Positions 8,737 through 16,562 of a stretch of 64,000 nt of DNA are shown here, piece by piece. Numbering within the stretch: position 1 is the stretch's first letter; the number at the start of each line of letters is the position of its first letter. This DNA comes from Stigmatella ashevillena (GTDB lineage: Bacteria > Myxococcota > Myxococcia > Myxococcales > Myxococcaceae), in NCBI RefSeq assembly GCF_028368975.1, contig NZ_JAQNDM010000002.1, positions 4,706,425-4,770,424 of the forward strand. Direction: 5' to 3'. The notes below the pieces were generated by a model. That model was not told where the DNA came from. It searched no databases and saw only the letters and a list, made by a program, of their open reading frames with translations. The position numbers and the translations under genes are program-made.

Positions 8737-9717
8737 ATGCTCGCCCCCATGAACGTGACGCGCCGACGGTTCCTCCGCGACTCGACCCTGGCCCTGATGT
8801 CCGTGGCGGCGGGATGCCGCTCGGCCTCGGAACCTGGCTCACAGGCTCCCCTCTTCGTCCCCACCTCCGATCGAACCGTGGTGCGAACCCTCTCGGGGAT
8901 TCCCGCGACCGACGGCGCTGGGGTGAAGCTCACGCGCGTCATCAACCAGCCCGCGCTGCGGAACCTGGATCCGTTCTTGATGCTCGACCGGTTCCACTCG
9001 AACGACGCCAATGCCTACATCGCTGGCTTCCCGAACCACCCGCACCGCGGCTTCGAAACCGTGACGGTGATGCTCGAGGGGCGCATGCGGCACCGCGACA
9101 GCCAGGGCAACTCCGGGCTCATCCAGGGCCGGGGCGCGCAATGGATGACGGCCGGCCGCGGCATCATCCACTCCGAGATGCCCGAACAGGAATCCGGGCT
9201 GATGTCTGGCTTCCAGCTGTGGATCAACCTCCCGGCGAAAGAGAAGATGTGCCCGCCGTACTACCAGGACCTTCAGCCCGAGCGGCTCGCCGAGGCGTCG
9301 CTCTCCTCCGCCGGGAGCCGGCTGCGCGTCATTGCGGGCACCCCCCAGGGATTGGCGGGGCCGGTGAGGGACCGCCCCACCCAGCCCACCCTGTTGACCC
9401 TCACGCTGGAAGATGACCAGCCGTTCGAGTTCGAGCTGCCCGAGGGGCACGTGGCCTTCGCGTTCATCCACAGCGGCAAGGTCCACCTGGGGCCCGAGGC
9501 GAAGGCCTCGGCGGTGCGCGAAGGGCAGCTCGCGCTGCTCAGCCAGGGCAAGCGCCTGCGCCTCCAGGCCCGGGACCAGCGCAGCTCGGTGCTCGTCGCC
9601 GCCGCGAAGCCGCTCCATGAGCCCATCGTCCAGCACGGCCCTTTCGTCATGAACACCGAGGCGGAGATTCACCAGGCCATCGCGGATTACCAGCGGGGCG
9701 TGCTGGACAAGGCGTAA
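8737..9717 (+). CDS. Tat-exported pirin family lipoprotein
   Basis: A 326-residue pirin with a twin-arginine signal: MNVTRRRFLRDSTLALMSVAAGC, where RRRFLR is the Tat motif and AAGC a lipobox. It should therefore be exported folded and anchored by lipid. The cupin metal motifs are intact: FPNHPHRGFETVTVMLEG, GRGIIHSEMPE. Exported pirins are less common than cytoplasmic ones; the Tat route fits a metal-loaded cupin. The first ATG is at 8737 and a second at 8749 begins immediately before the Tat motif; neither has a strong ribosome-binding site, so the start may be 8749. It shares the pirin fold with the protein at 558-1253 but differs in location in the cell. It may be an extracytoplasmic dioxygenase; the substrate is unknown. 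Confidence 0.85.
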   Translation: MLAPMNVTRRRFLRDSTLALMSVAAGCRSASEPGSQAPLFVPTSDRTVVRTLSGIPATDGAGVKLTRVINQPALRNLDPFLMLDRFHSNDANAYIAGFPNHPHRGFETVTVMLEGRMRHRDSQGNSGLIQGRGAQWMTAGRGIIHSEMPEQESGLMSGFQLWINLPAKEKMCPPYYQDLQPERLAEASLSSAGSRLRVIAGTPQGLAGPVRDRPTQPTLLTLTLEDDQPFEFELPEGHVAFAFIHSGKVHLGPEAKASAVREGQLALLSQGKRLRLQARDQRSSVLVAAAKPLHEPIVQHGPFVMNTEAEIHQAIADYQRGVLDKA

Positions 9718-9912
9718 GCGCGGGAGACGTCCCGGGAGGGGTTGCCAAAAAACAGCGGAAGACCGTCCTGGGACACCTCCGGGAGTCCTGGGATGTCAGA
9801 TGCCTCGCGTACTGTGCTTCCCACGTCGCCGCTTGAAGACAGCGGCTTCTCCCTCGATGGCCGCGTGATGCGGCCAAAGGGGTCCACGCCCTTTTCAGAG
9901 GTGTCAGCAGCC

Positions 9913-10272
9913 ATGGAACAGCGACTGGCGACCATCATCGGAACGGCCGTACGCACGGCCCGGCAGCGGTTGGACCTCACCCAGGCGGATGTGGCGGAAC
10001 GGGTGGGCATCGCCACGGAGGTTTATGGGCGGCTCGAGCGCGGCCACATGCTGCCCAGCGAGAAGACGCTGCGGCGGTTGTGTCTGGTGCTCAGCTGCTC
10101 CTCGGATGTGTTGCTCGGAGTCACCTCACCGGAGAAACCCGTGGAGGTGGCCGAGGATCCCCACGAATATGGTGAGCGGCCCGAGGTCCGGAGGGTGCTG
10201 CGCACCCTGCGGCGGCTCGAACCGGCCCAGTTGAAGCTCATCAGCCAGGTCGCGGGGGCCATTCACCGCTAA
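9913..10272 (+). CDS. XRE-family helix-turn-helix regulator
   Basis: A 119-residue protein with a lambda-Cro/XRE DNA-binding domain at residues about 5-65 (RQRLDLTQADVAERVGI, then YGRLERGHMLPSEKTL). The C-terminal 50 residues are charged and include two Arg/Leu-rich helices. An in-frame extension to 9742 is open but lacks coding character; the ATG at 9913 follows AGAGGTG at a long spacing. Small XRE proteins of this form are common in myxobacteria. It lies 73 bp upstream of the desaturase gene on the same strand, and a perfect 9-base dyad (10306-10335) lies between them, so it may control the desaturase; that is inference. Confidence 0.8.
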   Translation: MEQRLATIIGTAVRTARQRLDLTQADVAERVGIATEVYGRLERGHMLPSEKTLRRLCLVLSCSSDVLLGVTSPEKPVEVAEDPHEYGERPEVRRVLRTLRRLEPAQLKLISQVAGAIHR

Positions 10273-10305
10273 CCGCCCTGGGAGGTTCGTTTTTTCGTAA
10301 CTTCT

Positions 10306-10335
10306 TGGCGCCTGAAAAGAAGCGCACAGGCGCCA
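10306..10335 (+). promoter_or_regulatory. hairpin or operator in the desaturase leader
   Basis: Perfect 9-base arms TGGCGCCTG (10306-10314) and CAGGCGCCA (10327-10335) separated by 12 bases that include AAAAGAAG. It ends 10 bases before the desaturase ATG, where a ribosome-binding site would be expected, and none is visible. It could be a protein operator or an RNA stem controlling translation; without a following T-run it is unlikely to be a terminator. Confidence 0.5.
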
Positions 10336-10345
10336 TAAGACGTAC

Positions 10346-11254
10346 ATGTGCGGGGTGACTTCCCCTGCCGTGAAGCCGCCCGCGCTGGATGTGCCCAGCC
10401 TTGCCGTTCATGCGCTCTGGTGGGTGTGGTTCCCCACCTTCCTTACCACCTGGGGGGCGCTGACGTGGGGGGGACGGCTGGGAATGCTCGGGCTGGGGTG
10501 GGCGGTGCTGTTCTGGAATTACGCCGTGCTGCACAACCACATGCACGTGCCCATCGCCCGGCCCCGCCTGCTCAAGGCGGTGGTGTCCCGCACGCTGGGG
10601 CTCGCGTGTGGCTTCCCCTACCGCGGCTACTCCCTCCACCACTTCAACCACCACAAATACAATGATGGGCCTGGGGACTGGGGCCAGCGCCACCCGAGCG
10701 AGAGCGTGCCGCACTACCTTGTCCGCTCCACCCTGACGCCCTGGGTGTGGCCCTTCGCGACGGTGGCCAACGTGTGGCGGGCCGCGAAAACCCGGCAGTG
10801 GCGGTTGGAGCTGGTGCTGGACTTCGCCGTGGTGGATGGCTTCCTGGTGGGGCTCTTCTTCTGGGAGCCTGCCCAGGGGCTGGCCCTCCTGGCCCTGTGG
10901 CTGGTTGGGCAGTTCTCCATCTATTGGCTCAACCTCGCGTCCCACTTCGACACGGACTCCCGCCAGAGGGATGCGCTCGCCATCACCTCGACTTCCTGGT
11001 TTTATAACTTCTTCTTTTTCAACGCCGGCCACCACCAGGCCCACCACCTCCGGCCCCAAACACCGTGGCGGGAACTGTCCTCTGCCACGCAAAAACTGGC
11101 CGCTGAAGGGCGCGTTCGTCCAGCACTGCAAACCTCCCAGTCGCCCATCAATCCCTTGTGGGTGATGCGCGTGGTCCGGAGCTATGGTGCGTCGCCGTGC
11201 GCTCGGCAGACGGAGTCGACGATTACCTCCGGGACCCCATCGGCCGATACCTGA
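10346..11254 (+). CDS. membrane fatty acid desaturase
   Basis: A 302-residue di-iron membrane desaturase. The three histidine clusters are present: HNHMH near residue 71, HHFNHH near 98 and GHHQAHH near 230, separated by hydrophobic helices. It should introduce a double bond into acyl chains or a related lipid in the inner membrane, using ferredoxin- or cytochrome-type electrons. Length and motif spacing are normal. The final 30 residues overlap the start of the AraC-type gene by about 97 bp in a different frame and look less conserved in character (Ser/Thr-rich), so the C-terminus may have been extended by a frameshift. A 30-bp dyad lies just before the ATG. Regulation by temperature or membrane state is plausible but not shown. 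Confidence 0.85.
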   Translation: MCGVTSPAVKPPALDVPSLAVHALWWVWFPTFLTTWGALTWGGRLGMLGLGWAVLFWNYAVLHNHMHVPIARPRLLKAVVSRTLGLACGFPYRGYSLHHFNHHKYNDGPGDWGQRHPSESVPHYLVRSTLTPWVWPFATVANVWRAAKTRQWRLELVLDFAVVDGFLVGLFFWEPAQGLALLALWLVGQFSIYWLNLASHFDTDSRQRDALAITSTSWFYNFFFFNAGHHQAHHLRPQTPWRELSSATQKLAAEGRVRPALQTSQSPINPLWVMRVVRSYGASPCARQTESTITSGTPSADT

Positions 11255-12033
11255 TTGGGGATTGCTTCCTCCATTGGTATGCCTCGGCCGGCCTCTGCGG
11301 GTTCGTTCTCTGGGGCCGCCCGACGGAGTCCCAGGCCCGGCGGCTCATCCAGGTCCTGGACGTGGAGCGGACGCCACGAGCGCCGCACGCCTCCCTGGTG
11401 GACGCCCGGTGGCTGGAGGTGCCGGACCCGACGGCCTTCGCCCTGTTCGTGAAGTACATGCAGCAACGCGAGCGGGAGTTCGCCTCCTCCGTGGTGCGGC
11501 AGGCGCTGCTCAGGCCCGAGGGGCTCATGGGCGCCACCGTCGGCGGCTTCTACAGCCTGCTGAGCCCCTCTTATCCCAGCAAGGTGTTTACCGACGCGAT
11601 GGAGGCCATGGCCTGGCTGGGCCAGCCGGAGGCACAAGCCACCCCGCTGCTCGCCCAAATCCAGCAGCTCATCAATGAAGCCACCGGCCAGTCCCCCGTG
11701 TTGCAGGAGCTGCACCGTGTGCTGCGCCCCCGGCTGGTGAACGCCAACCTGGCGGACACGGCGCGCGAGATGGGCATGTCCGAGCGCACGCTCCAGCGCC
11801 GGCTGAAGGAGACAGGCACCTCCTTCCAAGCCGAGCTCAACGCGGTGCAGGTGCGCACCGCGCAGACGCTGCTGATGGAGACGGACATGAAGCTGACGGC
11901 GGTGGCGGTGGAGGTCGGCTGCGCCTCGCTGCAACACTTCAGCAGCTTGTTCCGCAAGCTGGTGGGCGAATCCCCGAGCACCTGGAGGGATCAACACCGC
12001 CGCACCGCTCCCGAGCCCGCGGACACGCCCTGA
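11158..12033 (+). CDS. AraC-family transcriptional regulator
   Basis: Up to 291 residues with a C-terminal double helix-turn-helix of the AraC class: NLADTAREMGMSERTLQRR, then LTAVAVEVGCASLQHFSSLF. The N-terminal 170 residues match a myxobacterial type that begins with a GRYLIGDCFLHWY...LCGFVLWG segment, resembling stand-alone MEDS/SpoIIAA-like sensory parts; the ligand is unknown. The start is uncertain: GTG at 11158 gives a 97-bp overlap with the desaturase, while GTG at 11197 shortens it; neither has a good ribosome-binding site. A 3' neighbour (PLD-like) is convergent. The tight overlap suggests co-transcription with the desaturase and therefore a possible role in lipid metabolism control. 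Confidence 0.8.
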   Translation: MGDARGPELWCVAVRSADGVDDYLRDPIGRYLIGDCFLHWYASAGLCGFVLWGRPTESQARRLIQVLDVERTPRAPHASLVDARWLEVPDPTAFALFVKYMQQREREFASSVVRQALLRPEGLMGATVGGFYSLLSPSYPSKVFTDAMEAMAWLGQPEAQATPLLAQIQQLINEATGQSPVLQELHRVLRPRLVNANLADTAREMGMSERTLQRRLKETGTSFQAELNAVQVRTAQTLLMETDMKLTAVAVEVGCASLQHFSSLFRKLVGESPSTWRDQHRRTAPEPADTP

Positions 12034-12058
12034 CCAACAGCTTTCCGCGCCTGCCTCG

Positions 12059-12664
12059 TCAGCGCCGAAGGCGCCGGGACTGTCCCAGCCGAATGGCGCC
12101 GGGCCCCTGCTTCTTTGCCGCCGCCTGGGCAGAGGACACAATCGGGTCCGGACACACCGCCCTCAACCGGCACCCCTGACACTCCGCGCCGTCCCAGACC
12201 GCCGCATAGAGCGCCATCACGCGGTCAATGACGTCGAAGTCCTCGGTGACGAAGCCGAGCTCGAAGTTGCGCACGTCCTCGCCCTTGGCGCCCAGCCCCG
12301 CGCCGGTGAGGTTGGCGCTGCCCACGTAGGCCCAGGCCCCATCCACCACCACGGCCTTGAAGTGGACCCGCGGGCACACCTTCAACTCCAGCCCCCCGCG
12401 CACCAACCGGGAGCGCGCGTCGAAGGCCTCGCGAAAAGGCCGGCTCGGCAGCTCCGCGTGCAGCAGCCGCAGGGCCACCCCGCGCGCCGCCAGCCGGTCG
12501 AACAACTCCAACACCGGAGCGAACTTCCCCCCCTGCTCCACGAACATCGCCTTCACGTTCGCGGTGGCCACCCACACGGACTCCCGGGCGTGCGCCAACT
12601 TGCCCAGCACCACTTCCCGGTAGAGCGCCCGGCCTTGGAGGAGTTCTGCCTGAAGGGGCCGCAT
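12059..12664 (-). CDS. phospholipase D-like protein with a single HKD motif and C-terminal Cys cluster
   Basis: A 201-residue protein with one PLD active-site motif: HFKAVVVDGAWAYVGSANLT, giving the His, Lys, Asp and the GS-N that follow. Single-motif members (Nuc type) work as dimers and cleave phosphodiesters in DNA, RNA or lipid. The last 40 residues carry CQGCRLRAVCPDP, a possible metal-binding cluster not found in the minimal Nuc fold. No signal peptide is seen, so it is probably cytoplasmic. ATG at 12664 follows GGGA at suitable spacing; a GTG at 12685 is also in frame. It is divergent from the TetR gene, with the TetR-type palindrome between them, so it may share that control. Substrate cannot be told from sequence. 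Confidence 0.75.
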   Translation of the reverse strand: MRPLQAELLQGRALYREVVLGKLAHARESVWVATANVKAMFVEQGGKFAPVLELFDRLAARGVALRLLHAELPSRPFREAFDARSRLVRGGLELKVCPRVHFKAVVVDGAWAYVGSANLTGAGLGAKGEDVRNFELGFVTEDFDVIDRVMALYAAVWDGAECQGCRLRAVCPDPIVSSAQAAAKKQGPGAIRLGQSRRLRR

Positions 12665-12721
12665 CATTATCCCACATAATCGCACAACCCTGCCGGGCAG
12701 CCAATTGTCCCCTCGTGAATA

Positions 12722-12779
12722 AATGACCCAGGGTCATTGACAAGGGCCCTGCTGGCTTCTACGAAATGACTCATGGTCA
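12722..12779. promoter_or_regulatory. two TetR-type operator copies before tetR
   Basis: Site 1 (12722-12738) is a perfect palindrome with 8-base arms, AATGACCC A GGGTCATT. Site 2 (12767-12779) reads TGACTCATGGTCA, matching the core of site 1, TGACCCAGGGTCA, at 11 of 13 positions, and covers the start codon of the TetR gene. This placement fits autorepression and control of the downstream aldehyde dehydrogenases and perhaps of the divergent PLD gene. Confidence 0.6.
12737..12765 (+). promoter_or_regulatory. candidate promoter of tetR giving a leaderless mRNA
   Basis: TTGACA at 12737-12742, a 17-base spacer and TACGAA at 12760-12765. The -35 box overlaps operator 1. Transcription would begin close to 12772, directly at the ATG at 12773, and no ribosome-binding site is seen. 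The -10 box is weak, so confidence is limited. Confidence 0.4.
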
Positions 12780-13453
12780 GCAAAGGGGCGGCGAAGGAGA
12801 AGCGGGTCCTGCCGTTGAGGGCGCGCAAGGAGGAGGACAAGGAGGCGCGGCGGCGGCTCATCCTGGAAGAGGCGCGGGTGCTCTTCACCACCACCTCCTA
12901 TGCCGAGGTGAAGATGGCGGACGTGGCGGAGAAGGCACGGCTGGCCAAGGGGACGGTGTTCCTCTACTTCCCCACGAAGGAGGCGCTGTTCCTGGCGCTC
13001 CTGGAGGAGCTGCTGTTCGCCTGGTTCCAGCAACTGGACCGGTGGCTGGAGCAGGGCGCGGGGCCTTGGACGGGCGCGCGCCTTGCGGGCTGGGTGGCGG
13101 AGTCGGTCGAGCACCAGGCGTCACTGCCCCGGCTGATGGGCATCCTTCAGAACGTGCTGGAGCACAACATCCCCTTGGAGCACGCGCGCGCCTTCAAGGA
13201 GCGGCTGCGAGAGACGCTGGGGCACACCGGCGCGCTGCTGGAGCACCGGCTCTCCTTCCTGAAGCCGGGCGAGGGCCGGCAACTGCTGCTGCGTCTGAAT
13301 GCCCTGATGATGGGGCTGTGGCTGATGGCGGACGAAGCCCCGGTGACACGCACCCTGTTGGACCTGCCCCACCTGTCCGTCCTGCGCGTGGATTTCCAGC
13401 GAGAGCTGGCCGAGTCGATGACGTTGTTGCTGCGCGGGCTCGAGACCCGCTGA
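12773..13453 (+). CDS. TetR-family transcriptional regulator
   Basis: A 226-residue TetR protein. The DNA-binding domain covers residues about 20-75: RRRLILEEARVLFTTTSYAEVKMADVAEKARLAKGT is continuous with the usual VFLYFPTKEALF recognition region. The C-terminal ligand-binding domain is helical. The ATG lies inside the second operator copy. It is followed 49 bp later by two class-3 aldehyde dehydrogenase genes on the same strand, so it probably represses an aldehyde or fatty-alcohol oxidation operon and is relieved by an acyl compound; the ligand is inference. No other in-frame start gives a complete first helix, so the leaderless-looking start is retained. Confidence 0.88.
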   Translation: MVSKGAAKEKRVLPLRARKEEDKEARRRLILEEARVLFTTTSYAEVKMADVAEKARLAKGTVFLYFPTKEALFLALLEELLFAWFQQLDRWLEQGAGPWTGARLAGWVAESVEHQASLPRLMGILQNVLEHNIPLEHARAFKERLRETLGHTGALLEHRLSFLKPGEGRQLLLRLNALMMGLWLMADEAPVTRTLLDLPHLSVLRVDFQRELAESMTLLLRGLETR

Positions 13454-13502
13454 ACTGTCTGTCTTTTTCCCTGCGTCCCGCAGTTCTTCCAGGAGCATTG
13501 CC

Positions 13503-15011
13503 ATGATTGAAAACGTGAAGACGGCCTCCTCCCAGTCCATTCCCTTTCCCATGGTGGCGCCCGTCCCGAAGGTGGAGGCGGTGCCCGAGGACTTCGTGGA
13601 CCCGAAGCGGGTGCGCGAAGTCTTCGAGGCGCAGCGGGCCCACCGCTGGACGATGTCGCGCACCACGGCGGCCGAGCGCATCGCCCGGCTGCTCAAGCTG
13701 AAGACGGCCATCCTGGAGCGGCGCGAGGCGCTCACGGCCGCCATCCATGCGGACTTCCGCAAGCCGGGCACCGAGGTGAACATCTCGGAGATCCAGGCGG
13801 TGATCGGCGAGCTGAACCACACGGTGAAGCACCTGAAGTCGTGGATGAAGCCCACGCGCGTGGGCACCCCGCCGCTGCTGGCGGGCACCACGAGCCAGAT
13901 CCGCCCCGAGGCCAAGGGCGTGGTGCTGATCATCTCGCCGTGGAACTACCCGTTCGCCCTGGCCATCAACCCGCTCATCGCCGCGCTGGCCGCGGGCAAC
14001 TGCGTGGTGCTCAAGCCCAGCGAGAAGACGCCTCACACGGCCGCGTTCCTGGAGACACTCATCGGGGATGTGTTCGAGGAGCGCGAGGTAACGCTGCTGC
14101 GCGGCGGCGCGGCGCTGGGCGATGCACTGCTGGAGCAGCCCTTCGACCACTTCTTCTTCACCGGCAACCCGCGCATCGGCCAGCGGGTGATGGCGGCGGC
14201 GGCCCGGCACCTGGCCGGGGTGACGCTGGAGCTGGGCGGCAAGTCGCCGGTCATCGTCGATGCCACGGCGGACGTGAAGGCCGCGGCGGAGCGAATCATG
14301 TGGGGCAAGTGCATCAACGCAGGGCAGACCTGCATCGCGCCGGACTACATCTTCGTCCACGCCTCCCGGGAGAAGGAGTTCCTGGAGCACGCCAAGCAGG
14401 CCTTGACGGCCTTCTACGGCGCGGAGGAGAAGGCGCGCCAGGAGAGCCCCGACTTCGCCCGCCTGGTGGACAACGGAGCGTTCCGGCGCATCCAGGACCT
14501 GATTGCCCGCTCGGTGTCCGCAGGAGCGAAGCTCGAGGTGGGAGGCCAGGCCGACGAGGCGGCGCGGTACGTGGCGCCCACCCTGCTCTCGGGCGTCCGG
14601 CCGGACATGGCCGTCATGGAAGGCGAGATTTTCGGCCCCGTGCTGCCGGTGATGACCTTCCAGCGACTGGACGAGGTGGTCGAGCACATCCACGCGGGAG
14701 GCAAGCCGCTCGCCCTCTACATCTTCAGTGAGGACTCGAAGAACATCGAGGAGATTCTCCAGCGCACCACCTCGGGAGGGGTGGTGGTGAACAACGTGCT
14801 CCTGCACTTCATCAACCCCAACCTGCCCTTTGGCGGCGTGGGCCTGAGCGGACTGGGCAGCTACCACGGCCACCATGGGTTCCGGACGTTCAGCCACGAG
14901 CGCTCGGTGCTGACGCAGACCCTGCCCTCGGCCGCCTCGGTTTTCTTCCCGCCCTACACCGGAAAGGGCCTGAAGGGGCTTGCGGCGCGGCTGTCCCGTT
15001 GGCTTGAGTAA
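13503..15011 (+). CDS. class-3 aldehyde dehydrogenase, copy 1
   Basis: A 502-residue NAD(P)-dependent aldehyde dehydrogenase of the ALDH3/coniferyl-aldehyde type. Catalytic Cys277 lies in NAGQTCIAPDY and general-base Glu243 in LELGGKSP, spaced 34 apart as in ALDH3. Other family marks are ISPWNYPF, FFTGNPRIG and NLPFGGVGLSGLG. The first 30 residues are an extra Pro/Val-rich leader. Start supported by AGGAG before the ATG. It would oxidise medium- or long-chain or aromatic aldehydes to acids in the cytoplasm or at the membrane; the C-terminal KGLKGLAARLSRWLE could be an amphipathic membrane-contacting helix. It is the first of two tandem paralogues behind a TetR gene. Confidence 0.92.
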   Translation: MIENVKTASSQSIPFPMVAPVPKVEAVPEDFVDPKRVREVFEAQRAHRWTMSRTTAAERIARLLKLKTAILERREALTAAIHADFRKPGTEVNISEIQAVIGELNHTVKHLKSWMKPTRVGTPPLLAGTTSQIRPEAKGVVLIISPWNYPFALAINPLIAALAAGNCVVLKPSEKTPHTAAFLETLIGDVFEEREVTLLRGGAALGDALLEQPFDHFFFTGNPRIGQRVMAAAARHLAGVTLELGGKSPVIVDATADVKAAAERIMWGKCINAGQTCIAPDYIFVHASREKEFLEHAKQALTAFYGAEEKARQESPDFARLVDNGAFRRIQDLIARSVSAGAKLEVGGQADEAARYVAPTLLSGVRPDMAVMEGEIFGPVLPVMTFQRLDEVVEHIHAGGKPLALYIFSEDSKNIEEILQRTTSGGVVVNNVLLHFINPNLPFGGVGLSGLGSYHGHHGFRTFSHERSVLTQTLPSAASVFFPPYTGKGLKGLAARLSRWLE

Positions 15012-15084
15012 CGGCGGGAAACCTCGGGAAGAGGCAGGGGCCTCTCCGCGTTGGGGGCTTCTCGAACGGAGCAGGAGGGAAGCC

Positions 15085-16527
15085 ATGCGCCTCGTGGTGA
15101 CGGAAGAAGCGGCGGAGACCCATCGGCCGCTGCAAGAGGCCTTCGAGCGGCTTCAGTCCCGGCGCTGGGAGATGGCCCAGACGGGCGCGCCAGAGCGGCT
15201 GGCCCGGCTGGCCAAGCTGAAGACGAACCTCCTGGCCCGGCGCGAGGCGCTCGCCGAGGCCATGTTCTCGGACTTCCGCAAGCCGCGCACGGAGGTGGAG
15301 AGCACCGAGGTGCTGCCCGTGCTGCTGGAGCTGGCGCACACCGCGCGGCACCTGAAGTCGTGGATGAAGCCGCGCCGGGTGGGGGCCCCCGTGCTGCTGG
15401 CGGGCACGCGCAGCGAGGTGCACTCCGAGCCCAAGGGCGTGGTGCTGATCCTCTCGCCGTGGAACTACCCCTTCTGCCTGGCCATCAACCCGCTCATCGC
15501 CGCGGTGGCCGCGGGCAATTGCGTGATGCTCAAGCCCAGCGAGAAGACGCCCCATACGGCCGCGTTCCTGGAGGCGTTGGTGCGCGACACCTTCGAGCCC
15601 TCCGAGGTGACGGTGGTGCAGGGGGGACCGGAGGTGGGCGACGCGCTGTTGCAGTTGCCCTTCGACCACTTCTTCTTCACGGGCGGAGGACGCGTGGGCC
15701 AGAAGGTCATGGCCGCGGCGGCCCATCACCTGGCCGGGGTGACGCTGGAGCTGGGGGGCAAATCGCCCGTGGTGGTGGATCCAACGGCGGACGTGAAGGC
15801 CGCGGCGGAGCGCATCGTCTGGGGCAAGTTCGTCAACGCCGGGCAGACGTGTGTCGCGCCGGACCACGTCTACGTGCACGCCTCCCGCGAGGAGGAGCTG
15901 CTCGCCAGGATGAAGGACGCGCTGGAGCGCTTCTACGGCAAGACAGAGGAAGCGCGGCGAGCCAGCCCGGACCTGTGCCGGATGGTGGACGACGCGGCCT
16001 TCTCCCGGGTGCGGGGCCTGCTGGACCGGACGGTGCATGCGGGGGCGCGGCTGGTGGCCGGCGGCGGGGTGGACGCGGCGAGCCGGTACATCGCCCCCAC
16101 CCTGCTCGCGGACGTGACGGCCCACACCCCCGTGATGGAGGAGGAGATCTTCGGCCCCCTGCTCCCGGTGCTGCGCTACGAGAAGGTGGAGACGCTGGTG
16201 GAGCACCTCCGCGCGGACGGAAAGCCCCTGGCGCTGTACCTCTTCAGCCAGGACGCCGCCGCGGTGGAGTACCTGCTGAAGCGAACGAGCGCGGGAGGCA
16301 CGGTGGTGAACAACGTCCTCCTCCAGGTGACCAACCCTCACCTGCCCTTCGGCGGCGTGGGCCAGAGCGGCCTGGGCGCCTACCACGGCGAGCAGGGCTT
16401 CCGGGAGCTGAGCCACGCGCGGGCCGTGCTCTGGCAGGGGCGCACCTCGCTCGCGCACTTCTTCTTTCCCCCGTATGCCGGCAAGGCCCAGCAGCTCGCG
16501 CGCCTCGCCAGCCGCATGTTCGAGTAG
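15085..16527 (+). CDS. class-3 aldehyde dehydrogenase, copy 2
   Basis: A 480-residue paralogue of the preceding gene. Glu222 (LELGGKSP) and Cys256 (NAGQTCVAPDH) keep the 34-residue spacing. Long blocks are shared with copy 1, for example LAGVTLELGGKSPV and FGGVGQSGLGAYHG, pointing to tandem duplication. Start chosen at 15085 because GGAGGGA precedes the ATG; the frame is open upstream to 14980 inside the end of copy 1. The 73-bp gap contains no terminator, so the two genes and tetR probably form one transcript. Differences in the substrate-entry region (copy 2 lacks the N-terminal leader) suggest different aldehyde preference, which is inference. Confidence 0.92.
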   Translation: MRLVVTEEAAETHRPLQEAFERLQSRRWEMAQTGAPERLARLAKLKTNLLARREALAEAMFSDFRKPRTEVESTEVLPVLLELAHTARHLKSWMKPRRVGAPVLLAGTRSEVHSEPKGVVLILSPWNYPFCLAINPLIAAVAAGNCVMLKPSEKTPHTAAFLEALVRDTFEPSEVTVVQGGPEVGDALLQLPFDHFFFTGGGRVGQKVMAAAAHHLAGVTLELGGKSPVVVDPTADVKAAAERIVWGKFVNAGQTCVAPDHVYVHASREEELLARMKDALERFYGKTEEARRASPDLCRMVDDAAFSRVRGLLDRTVHAGARLVAGGGVDAASRYIAPTLLADVTAHTPVMEEEIFGPLLPVLRYEKVETLVEHLRADGKPLALYLFSQDAAAVEYLLKRTSAGGTVVNNVLLQVTNPHLPFGGVGQSGLGAYHGEQGFRELSHARAVLWQGRTSLAHFFFPPYAGKAQQLARLASRMFE

Positions 16528-16562
16528 GCCTTCCGCCCACGGCCCAGCGTAGAGTCCTTCCC

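Noticed and set aside
13194-15086. Long minus-strand open frames antisense to the aldehyde dehydrogenases
   Set aside because: The plus strand encodes intact catalytic motifs; the antisense frames are composition artefacts.
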